DNA of 64,000 nucleotides from Ischnura elegans (Eukaryota > Arthropoda > Insecta > Odonata > Coenagrionidae): NCBI RefSeq assembly GCF_921293095.1, contig NC_060257.1:54534968-54598967 (forward strand). The letters are read 5' to 3'. Made by a program: the position numbers and the translations under genes. The notes below the pieces were generated by a model. That model was given only the letters and a program-made list of their open reading frames with translations, searched no databases and was not told where the DNA came from. How positions within the stretch are numbered: the stretch's first letter is position 1; every line of letters starts with the position of its first letter. Below, in pieces: positions 51,161 through 61,810 of the stretch.

Positions 51161-52130
51161 ATAAGTAATTACTTGATCCTAAGATTATTGCAATTATAAA
51201 ATTTTACGATTTCATTGGTAGCTTCCTTTACAGAATAGCGTTAAAATATTATGTGAAAATAAAAGAAAGTAATAGAGAACCTGATGATTTTGTGAAAAGG
51301 TTAATCGCAAGGTTATTTTTGAGCCTTTTTTTCAGTACAGCGTCAAGGAAACCATTTTCTAAGTACTTGAGAGATCTTTACTGCACCTTAAAATTTACAA
51401 GCTGAAATTATCACTTTTCACAGTATTGTTTAATGCGAAAATCTAATTTTCATTAACTTTTATCTTGTTTTTAAAACAGAGAATCGGGGAAATTTTTTCT
51501 CGATTCTCTCTTTTTCTCGATTCTTTTTCGTGCATGCAGTTTCCTAAAATTTTCCGAAGTGGACTACCGAATTCTCCGGTAAGGAGTAAGGATTGCCCCA
51601 CCATAAGCCCTTCTCAAGGACTCCCAATCTACCCAGACCGCCCGTGAATTCGTCAAGCTTTCTTGGAAATATTTTTGGATGATTTAGCAAGAGAGAGGTA
51701 CTACTCCGCATACGAAATGCCATACCCTTAATATGTAACGAGTATATGAGATTCAGCGCAGAAATACTGTGTACGTTAAATTAATAGAATACAAAGAAAA
51801 TCCGCGCAGTTAAAAAAAAATACTGCTAAATCGGTAAAGAAATCGATACACAAATTATCAGAAATAAATTAGAATTGAAGCCGTTAGAGATACGAAGGCT
51901 ACGCTAATGGCTTATATTGCTTGAGCAATTAAAAATAAATATCATTCAGTGTAACACAAAGAACAAAAAAAAAGAGAATCTCTTTGCCATTTCATGACCA
52001 ATAGAAATCCTTAACGAAGAAAGATGTTTTGCCTAACGGAAAGGTGTAGTAATTAGTTTTTTCCCTAGTAAAAAAGAACTAAAATAGGTGATAGGTGGTA
52101 CTTTGTACACGCATTTGGGGTTATCTATTA
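51161..52130. other. Possible LINE continuation, too decayed to assign
   Basis: AT-rich DNA 3' of the LINE endonuclease. No reverse transcriptase blocks can be recognised. A GC-richer insert with an open frame lies at 51465-51650, without similarity. Confidence 0.35.
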
Positions 52131-52134
52131 ATTA

Positions 52135-52775
52135 CGGGTGGCATTTAGGGGGGCCGTGGGTCAAAGCGATTTTCACCCCATCTCATGTGGGGTACAGGGT
52201 CGTACTGGCAAATATCACAATATTTTTCCGCGAGAAACAGTGCAAAATTGCGATCTAAGTAATCGAAAATAAAAGTGTACAACTAATATTAAATAAAAAT
52301 GATTAAATAAAATTGTAACGTGGTGACCTTAGTACTATAGATCTTTCCCTCAGTACTGGCCGCCTCCAATAATTTTGTGTTATTTATTAAGAACTAACCG
52401 TTGATGCGAGAAATAGATGTTTTGTATCACTTTAATGAATGCTAGAGTCTAGTGCCATTTTGTTAAAAAAATAGCAAACTACGATTTTTTTAAAGACGGA
52501 TGAAGTAATATGACGCCTGTAGCAAAAATCTTAATGATTTCACACACAAAAAAACTTTTTTTTGTTTTTTTTTTTAATTTTTTTTATTTAGAGGTTAGCA
52601 CCACTGAGTTGAAGAAGGGCCGGCTGCGATTTTTCAAGAGATGGGTAGCGTAAAATTACGTAGGTACCAAAAGGCGAAGGATTTTACGTGGCGTAATATT
52701 ACGCCCTCAGCACCCAAAGTGTTAATAAATCCAACGCAATGAAGCATAATGTAACGTATTGATATGAAAATTTCC
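52135..52775. repeat. Dispersed repeat (as 44028) with an insertion
   Basis: ATTACGGGTGGCATTTAGGG, TTTTTCCGCGAGAAACAGTG and, 0.4 kb later, AATCCAACGCAATGAAGCAT follow the order seen at 44028-44370. The extra block 52310-52725, bounded roughly by TAAAATTGTAACG and CACCCAAAGTGTTAATAAAT, appears to be a second element. Confidence 0.5.
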
Positions 52776-52920
52776 AGATGCCACCAATGTGAAGCAAACA
52801 TTTAGGCCGTTTATTCATTATTTCGTATTTAAATATGTACAGTAACAGTATTATGAGTCTATCACGTGAAAGATACTGCGAGCATTGGCGTATTCATTGA
52901 GCTTATATACTAAAACTTAC

Positions 52921-52992
52921 CGAATACATCGTATGGGATGATTCTGGATCAGATGCGTCTGGTCTTCTCGATTCCGCTGTCCTGGTAAAAGT
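52921..52992 (-). other. Possible 5'UTR exon of the trypsin gene
   Basis: From an initiator-like TCACTT (A at 52992) the minus strand runs 72 nt to a strong donor TATTCG|GTAAGT at 52921. It contains an ATG at 52929 which, if spliced to the acceptor TTTTTTCATAG at 47333, would give a four-codon upstream frame before the true trypsin start. The next coding exon on this strand is trypsin exon 1. Linkage is inferred from position and signals only. Confidence 0.4.
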
Positions 52993-53017
52993 GACTTGGA
53001 AATGCTGTGGGCCTCTG

Positions 53018-53025
53018 CTTATATA
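53018..53025 (-). promoter_or_regulatory. TATA box (TATATAAG)
   Basis: Minus-strand CTATATAAGCAGAGGC has a canonical TATA box whose first T is 33 bp upstream of an initiator-like TCA. Spacing and sequence suit a strongly expressed arthropod protease gene. Nothing comparable was found for the plus-strand homologue. Confidence 0.5.
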
Positions 53026-54120
53026 GCATTGTGAGCTACCGTGGACCCACCAAAGAGGGGAAATCGGAAGACATCATCCCTCACGGATGTTAGTAACACC
53101 CATGTCTCACCCAGGCATCACCCATGTGTCACGTGTCCCATGATGATTTGCGCCAATAAATATTTATAAAATGACCTCTAGAACGAGCATAATAATTTCG
53201 GATCACTCCGATAAAAGGCCGGACGAATAAAAGATATCCGATTCTCAATATTCAGTATTTACGGTCTTTTAAGAAAAAACGTCGTATCATCGCTAAGATT
53301 GACGTGGGTGTTTGTTGACAATCGCGCGGTACTGCATCCGCTGTGACTTCAATTGCTATTGACGCTTTTTTGTGCCGGTGAAAATTCTTTATTTGCGCAA
53401 ATCCACTGCCGACGCATGTATGGTTGGACAAACATTCAGAAGCTAAGACTTCCGGTCTCTGGTCGTCGGCGTATCCTAATGCGTGCTCCCCTGTTAAACA
53501 CCCTAGACGTGGCTCGCAGGTTATTATGTATATGCAGCTGTAGCTGTAATGTAATCGGCGCGGCGCCCGTGAGCCTGTCTCTGGCGCAGACTGTAGTCCA
53601 GCAGGACTGAACTTACGCGGCTCATCCTACCCCCTATATTTTTGGGGGAATCGAGAGTTTCTCTTGATTAAAAATTCAGTTCTTAAGTACCCACAATGGC
53701 GCATTAAAATTTAGCTTGCATGGAATAATCTTGCTGCTAACTTATGAATTCAAAATATGAAAGAGTTCTGCACATTGGAATCGAATTGGTTTCAACCGAG
53801 TTGTTTCAGAATAGTTTGAGAATTTTGTTGATCGAAGGAAATTACAGCTTATTATAATGTAATCGCTGAGAAGTGGCTTAGATTTATTCAAGCCTAGATA
53901 GTGCGTGAACCATCCAGATGACATTTGTTATGAATACGGTGAAATTACTTTTAAGGCTCAAAGGTGGAAAATTACTCCCTTTTTCAGACATAAGGTTTTT
54001 TTTGACTGCCTGTTGGGTGGCCAAGATAAAGGATGGGCTCCCCATGGGTTGTGAGGCACCAGTGTAGGGATTCTTAGTGGTTGGACTAAGGGAAAACATC
54101 ATAGGGAATTTAACATTCCC
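53026..54120. other. Upstream region, no gene seen
   Basis: It may include the upstream control region of the trypsin gene. CACCCATGTCTCACCCAGGC and CACCCATGTGTCACGTGTCC (53098-53140) are a short imperfect direct repeat. No supported coding frame. Confidence 0.4.
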
Positions 54121-55540
54121 ATGATTTGGCGGTTCCTTCTTCAGACTGTTATTTTTGTTGAAAAAATGAAACGAATTACACTGAAGTCAAAACACACAGT
54201 AAAATATCCAGACAACTTTGAATCAGCGATACTAATGTTCCCTCACTCTGAAATTGTACAAGAGCCGGAACCAATGGAGTATGTTAGTCTTAGCGAAGAT
54301 TCTGAAAATAATCAAGAACGTGATAAGGAAGGATTCGGAAACTCGGAGGACCTAAATCTTGGAGCGAGTACATCTGATGGACCTCATTTTATAGCACAAG
54401 AGAATTTAAATGATCAAATGCACGGTTTAAATTTTATCAAAAAAGTAGGGTGAAATATTAGGACCACGATTGCTCCTAATATTGGTTGGAAATTGCTGGA
54501 TCCACGTACGAAACTTTTAATGTCTCGATCTCGCCATGACAAATTAGAATTGATTTTTTCTCTAGAAAACCATTTGATTTTTGCGATGATGTTCTCTCCT
54601 TTATGGATACTCTTAATTATGAATTCAGCACAGATGATTACGTTTGTTCATTTCCTCATACTAGGTTATATTAAAGACTAATCTCTTACATAATGGCAAT
54701 GAGCTCCCATTGATACTGTTAACTCATTAAACTGAAATGAAAGAATGTTACGAAAATGCGTAGTTACTTTTAGAAAAAAATCATTACCAAAAATATGAAT
54801 GGAAAATTTGAGGCCACTTAAAAGTAATTGCAATTTGATTAGGCTTACAGCTTGGTTATACGAAATGTTGTTGCTTCATCTTCGAGTGGGATATAAGAGA
54901 CAGAAAAGAATTATTACTTGAAAGAAAAATTGTCCGGAACATAAAGAACTCGTTCCCTGATCCAAAAATGTCCTTTGTCAGCCTTTGGTCGATCCAAAAA
55001 ATATTCTTTTTCCACCTCTGCATGTGAAATAAGGACTTTTTCAATTTTGTGAAAGCAATGGAAAAATAGTGCTGATTTTTCTTATTTGGAACAAAAAGTC
55101 CTTCAATTAGGTGAGGCAAAGATCAAAGAAGGAATTTGTATTGGGCCACAGATTAGGGAAGCGCTGAAGGATTAGGAATTTCAACAGCAATTGAGGTCAA
55201 CGGAAAAAAGCGCGTGGAACGCATTCAGAAATGTATCTGGACATTCTTTAGGAAATATCATGGCTGAAAATTATCATGATCTGGTGGCTTATATAATTAA
55301 TTTTACCAAAAAATGAACTGCAATATGATTAAAAAAATATATTTTCTCGACTCACACCTTGCCTTTTTCAACCAAAAATCAGCGCTGTTAGAGATGAACA
55401 CAGTGAGCGTTTCAACCATGATGTTTTACATTTGGAAAAATAGTACTTTGGAAATTTCAGCAACATCTTAGCATATTACTGATGGACACTTAACAGGGAC
55501 CTACCAGATGCTAAATATTCGAGAAAATCCTATGAATGTG
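54121..55540 (+). pseudogene. Decayed copy of an uncharacterised arthropod multi-copy protein family
   Basis: The first frame (54121-54453, 110 aa) ends with TSDGPHFIAQENLNDQMHGL. Later broken frames contain NCPEHKELVP (about 54926), QPLVDPKNILFPPLHVK (about 54979-55029), VRDEHSERFNHDV (about 55387-55425) and WTLNRDLPDAKYSRKSYE (about 55483-55536). From memory these blocks match, in this order, a large uncharacterised protein family found in many copies in arthropod genomes, probably mobile-element derived. Stops and frameshifts are frequent, so this copy is not functional. The family's biochemical activity is not known to me. Confidence 0.55.
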
Positions 55541-58500
55541 CCATTTTTTCACATTTTTTTAAAATCACGATTTATTTGCTTAAATATCCTTGAACTCTTA
55601 TTTAATTCGGTTGTACTAAAGAAACTAGACGTGATAGAAAACATCTGAGCCCAGATTTGGAATCTGGACGAAGAGCACCTCTATGATGACCCAGCAAAAT
55701 CACTACGACAGAAAAAAAAAGTTTTCGTTGACTAGTGAATTTTATTACGAGTGCCAGTGTAGGTGCGAAGGAGGAACGGAAAGGAGGGATAGAGATAGCG
55801 GGTAAAAGGGAGGCACAATTCCTAAGGATATCGAATGCGCCAACACTCTAGAGAGGAGTGCGAAATACGTTCGAACCTCGGTCTGAGGCAGGCAAATTCA
55901 CTGCCACGACCTTGGTGGCTGAAAAAAGACCGTATTTGAATTTCCGTCGTCTCATTCCAAGGATTATATTCCCTTAGAAAGGGAATCCATTCTCCTGCGA
56001 AGCGATGGTGGCGGCACAAACTCTGTTGGGATACTATTTCCCCTCATGTCGAGCAGAGCCTAGCTCCCAAAAATTTTATTTTAAAAACTGTTTATGACAT
56101 GTGCTTTGAGGAGTGGCGTCACCAGTGGTTGAGTGTGGTCAACCTGATGGGGTAGCCCGGGCGAAGAATGAAGAAAATGTTAGATGTTTTTGGCAGGGGG
56201 AGGAAAGCATTCCATTCGTCGTGTCCATTGCGTTTCCCCAAGTTTTTGAGGATCTAGCGCTATGTTAACCGATTCAAACCTATGGAGGTATTCTAAAATT
56301 GCGGCAAGGAACATTTGTTTTGAAAAATCGCATCTCGCTCTCCCGATAGAAATTTTTCCGTGATGCCTCAGCTGGGTAGAGTAGTACTCTACACATTCCT
56401 CATTAGTATATTTATTCAAGAGTAATTTAGCTTGTATGTATCAATGTATATAATATACCCAATTAAACCAGTTTGATTGCCTATTTATGCCTATGGAAGA
56501 TAGGAAATAGTTTTCGTAGTATTCAGTAATAATTTTCAATCTGTAAATGTTTGCCGCATCTTTACTTGAAGTACTTGACGCAACTTCCAATTACGCGATC
56601 ATGATTTTATCGTAGTTGGTTTTAAATTTATTCCATTCTCTGAATTAGGTTCTGCTTCTGTAAGTAGTAGTTCTAATTCACTTTCACAGCGCCAATAACA
56701 TTCCTCGCATTTTAGAATAATTTTCCTACCTACGCTTTATACGAGCTGTATAAAGCAAACGAAATTTTTCAGTTGCTCTTATAATGAGATGAAATACTGT
56801 TAATGATTTTAATGTTGTTATGCTCAATGCACCCAAAAAAACAGTTAGGTAGTTATATCAGTTTTAATTTGGAATAATTTCTATATTATTCAAGTCGCTG
56901 ACAAAAGTTGAAGATTATTTACTCACCAGTTACCAGAAATTGCCCTCATGTTTGAGGTGATGCGTGATTTTTATTTGGGAAGAATGATGCAACGCCATTG
57001 CTTTAATAAGTTTCCTACTACTACGAAAATATATATGTTTATTACTTTAGTATAATTGTGTGAGAGGTGCGTTTGTCCATCGCGAATACATACCAATCAC
57101 AATTAATTCGCGTGAGGGCCTCGCGACCGCCATCTATTTCAGGTTCTTCAAAATGAAACACCGTTTCGCAGTCTCTCAGCGTTATTCTCTTCGCCAGACC
57201 GCGGCGCTTTTCCTCAACGGAAGACTCCGTGGAAGGGATATCAACTGCCAAGAGCGCCTCTGACGGTCCATCGCCACATCTTTTCAAACGCTCATACTCC
57301 GAATAGGAAAATTGACGCTTTCACAAAAATTTTCATATAGGAAATTTATAATAGGAAAATTTGCAAGAATTTTCACACACTGTTTTAAAACTAATTCCCT
57401 CTGTGGAATTGGGTAGATATTCCAACATCTTGCTGATAAATGATTTCCTAAATCTCCGCGATTTATTTTTATTTATATTATTTTCGAAGGATAATTAGGA
57501 GAGCCGAACTAAATATATGTAATAGATTTCATTATTTTAAAGTAAAATTTCTGACGCATAATTTCTATTGAAATACTTAAGTTTCGAGTATGTATTAATG
57601 AACCAAAACGTCGTATGATACGAATTATTACCGCAAGTGGACAAGTGGACTGCAGGAAGAGAGCAAATAAAGTCCGCGAACGGTTTATACAGGGCCAGCA
57701 ATCGAGGTTATAAAGGAGAAGACACGTAAATGAGAAAATATTAGCTGTTAGGAGAATTGAGTTTACAGTAGCGTTAAAATAATCTGAAGATGGCTGGCCT
57801 ATGATGATGATGATAATTTAGCTACCGACCTAACTGGATCCTTGGTAACTGAATCACATGCCAAACACCCTAGGATATTCCCTATAATTGTTTTTAATTG
57901 TTAGGGTTTTATTGTTTTTTCTCGTATACATTCAAATGAATCAAGAATGAACTAAAATCCAAGGAACGATAGTCTCTCCCACCCTGGATTTTATATTTAC
58001 CGCGCTGCATAAAAACAACAAGGAGTTGCATAACATCAGGAGTATATGGGTTTATAAAAATAAATCCCCCTCTGGCAAATATACTTATGTTTGAAATACG
58101 TGCAAAAGAGAGACTTCAGCGGAATACTCTTGCTATCAAACATGATCTAGTAGTTATAATGGTATAGAAGTTTGCGTAGACGTATCAGAAACTTATGGAA
58201 TCACGGAAAATTTAACCCCGTCGCGTCGTTTCCTGATAATGAATATTCTATATACACACTGTGATCACTACTGGTTATATTGACGGCTATGGCATTATGT
58301 GAACACAAACATGGATATCAAAATAACCAATGGGCCATGTTTAATAGGACGAGCTAGGGTATGAATAAAGTCATATCCAGAAAGGATGGAGAAAACTAAT
58401 TTTACCTTAGCAGCACTGGTAGAAGAAAGAGGACGGACGGAAGACAGAGGAGGGTGAATGGAATGAAAATGTACAGAGTTCGTCTATAAAGGTGCTGAGG

Positions 58501-59265
58501 ACCTCTTTCAACCAAACCACGGAGTTTTCTTTCCTAAATCCTTGCCAGAAATCCTCTATCGAACAGCTGTCCTAACACCAGCCCTTTTTTTAAATTTAGA
58601 AAGGTTTACATAATTTTACTTGGGAGCCCAGAAAAGTTCAAAATATGAAGAATAATTTACTATTTAGTGTACCAAAACTATTTGCAGAGCAAGGATCTGG
58701 GAAATAGTTCCATACAGTGGTGCATTTGAATATTTCGGCAGTGTGTGAAGCAAAAAGTGACTGCATGGTTCACGCCATAAAATTGTAAACGTTGAACTTC
58801 ACATTTTGAAAAAATAACAATTAATCTTGTCGTTTCTCGTTCGTACGCTTAATTGAAAAATTTCAATTGAAAGGAACCGTAATCTCAGTGTACCTACTGT
58901 GAGCCTACGAGTACTGGTTATTATCACAATGAAAACTTTGGAAGGTGAGACAATGCAGAGAGGTTCAGAGGAACTTCATTTACTGTAGTCCGATATTCAA
59001 CAGGTCTACTTCAGCGCTAACTTACGAGTCTCCAAATGTGAGTGTATTTTCTCGGAGCATTAATATGAGTTTTGATGCCTCTTCAAGAAAATGGTGGTGG
59101 CCCAAGAGAGCGATAGGCTTATGATCGAATGACCCTGGGTTCCATTTCTGATACTTGGATGAAGTCTTCGGAGACCTCCAAACAAAATCCTCGAAGTGAG
59201 GGATGGCCTAGGCAAAAGAACTGGGCCCGCGACCCTGAATGTATGATATGACACACCTGTGCCAT
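55541..59265. other. No gene seen
   Basis: Mostly AT-rich unique-looking DNA. 55720-56050 is GC-richer and includes the GGCGGCACAAACTCTGTTGG motif shared with 49111-49148. Short frames at 57042-57287 on both strands have no recognisable domain. Confidence 0.4.
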
Positions 59266-59705
59266 AGATATACATTTCCATGAGAAAGAATTCCACTGGA
59301 CCGGGAATCGAAAAACGGACCTTTGATCTTCCGCGCCACTGCGCGGACCACTACTATCCAGGTTCCTGAATTCCCATGGCTATTGTACCGAGGCTCATGA
59401 TACTAGATGTTAGGCCCTCGCAATCCATCAAGGATGGTAACGCGAGGAAGAAAGGACGTCAATGAAGCCACAACGGGTTGATAGCCTCAAACCAACGCTA
59501 AAGCTGCGCATGGTGGTATGTGAAATATTTCGAAGCCTGCCTGATGGACCGCGAGGGCCTAACATCTAGTATCATGAGCCTCGGTACAATTTCTATGGGT
59601 ATTTTGGAACCTAGGAAGGGTAGTGGTCTGCGCAGTGGCCCTGAAAGCTAAAGGTCCGTGGTTTGATTCCCTGACCAGGGGAATTTTTTCTCATGGCAAT
59701 TCATT
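59266..59705. repeat. Inverted pair of SINE-like arms
   Basis: The left arm (about 59266-59432) and right arm (about 59532-59705) are inverted copies of about 165 bp, around a 100-bp loop. The core CTAGATGTTAGGCCCTCGC and its complement are perfect. On the plus strand the right arm has TAGTGGTCTGCGCAGTGG (A-box-like) and GGTCCGTGGTTTGATTCCCT (B-box-like), the Pol III promoter layout of tRNA-derived SINEs; the left arm holds the same in reverse. Confidence 0.78.
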
Positions 59706-61810
59706 TATATTTCACCGCTGTTCACGCGGCAGGCTTCAAAATATTACCTGTGTCTTAGTCTAGGGTTATCAAACCCTCTCCTAACCAGATCAATTTGCGT
59801 GACGCGACGGGTTGGATCACTAAGTGAAGCACCGTTTACTCATAATAAGTTTATTAAAAAGTTGAAACAAATTAAATAAGACCCAAGATTCATATGCCAT
59901 TGATATGATCGCTAAAGACCTCTGCTCTACCTCTGTTCATTTACGTTTATGAGTCTAAGTCAACTTAACCACTCACCTGGGTATGCCGTATATATTCGTC
60001 ATGAGAGGTGTAACCCTCAGTGGGTATGCCGTATATATACGCCACGCCGATTTAATGTTCATTTGCAATGGGTTAGTTGTGATATTCCATTACAAACCTA
60101 CTGCAACTCGTAGAAGGCTTCATTGAGGTCACTTTCTGCCCGGTAGATGATACGTAAGACCTTTTTTTTATGTACTTATGCGTCTCGAAGCATAGCTCTG
60201 TCGCTGCATTGCGGGTTGCATTCTAATTGCCCCTTGACGTATTTTTATACCTTTATTTTCTCCGATTTTCTTGTCACCTGTATGTTCTTGTATCACCTCC
60301 GTCTCCTCCTCAATTTTCCGTTTTTTCTGACGTCAAGCGCTGTCGAATCTTAAAAAATCATCGCATCTAATTGCTTTCATGAGTCCTACGCTTCCAAATT
60401 TAAAATTATCGACAAATTACGAGAATCATTATTCGCAACTGACACGGTATTTTCCGGTTGGTCGGGGCGCCAATCAGAATCTGGAGCTTTGCCAGCTTCG
60501 GCACGTGTGGTATAGGTCGCCGACCTCCAATACTAGACTATTTTCCCTCGGAACTCTTGGCCTTGAGAAGGCGCTGGTCGCATAAACGTTCTTTCTTCAC
60601 AAAGGATCGTTTTTGGAAACTTTCGCAAGTTTTTCGGATTCACTTGGCTGGCTGAATACTTTGTTGAATAAAACTTCAAAATGGCGTCAAACGAGGTTGT
60701 ATAGTATTTCTACGCTAGTCTTGCTCTCTGCCGCTTTTGTATTTGCACAAATTTTTCCTTGCCGTGTTACTTGTTTTTTACAGTGAGTATTAAATCTTGA
60801 TTTCATACATCCATAAAGTAACACAAAAGGCTTTATTCCATCTATTGCTTGATTTGGGCTTGAGTTTTATATTTTGTGTATCCACCTGCTCGTAATTGGA
60901 TGTCAAAGTTTCATAGCGCAAACATAAAGCATTTTTTTTTTAGATTTTAAGCGATTTTTTTTAGATTAAAGTTTTCAGATTCAAAACTTTCCATGCATAG
61001 CGTCAATTATTGAATGCAATGTTATCCTAGGCTTTCCTTTGGATGTCCTTAGCTTCCACCTATCCTTCGACGATTAATCTCATTTTACCATCATCTATCA
61101 TAATGTCGCCCATTAATTTGCTCCTTCTTCCCAAAGTATTCAAAAGGCTTCTCTCTTTATATATTTAACGAGTCGATTGGGCGCTTGAATTCATCAAGCG
61201 GGTAAATAGGGGGGGGGGAAACATAGTTGTGTCACATGTTTCCGAGTCATGTGCCCATAAGTGGTTCAAAAAGCGAAAGAAACACCCCAAATATCGTTTA
61301 AATGAGTGAAATATGCGGGCAATACGCTCATTCACTGTCAACAATACCATCTTAGTAACCACTTAGTAACCACGGTGATCAATGCTTCGGGGAACCGTTT
61401 TATTATGAATGATTTACGCAATATAAAAAAAATATAGTGTATGGTAGATGAACTTAAGCGATTTATCGTATTTCAGCCATTACCCTAGGATTGTATCACC
61501 TCTTGATTTACTCACCTATTTTTGATTTATAATGTTTGCATACAGCAAACTTAATGAAATTAAAAACAGCATTTTTAGAAAATAAACGAACAGAGACTAA
61601 TGAAATGATTATCCCAATAATTATGTCTCGAATAATGAAGTAATGTTCGGATTTCTCTGACGATGTATGTCTCTCAATGGTGTCAATTTTTGGATCTAAG
61701 GAAGGTTTATAACAACAAAACGCATTGATTACAATAAATATATTAATACGGTTATGAAACTTGAATTGGAGAAAGAACCGAAGAATGTTCAACTGTCCCC
61801 GTTGATGTTA
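59706..61810. other. No gene seen
   Basis: Unassigned. GGGTATGCCGTATATAT occurs twice, 42 bp apart (59981, 60023). Scattered short frames lack recognisable domains. Confidence 0.4.

Noticed and set aside
53353-53610. 85-residue plus-strand frame upstream of the trypsin promoter
   Set aside because: No domain, signal peptide or splice context that supports a gene; kept as non-genic.
55822-56019. Minus-strand frame in a GC-rich patch
   Set aside because: It overlaps a short dispersed motif shared with 49111-49148; no coding signature.
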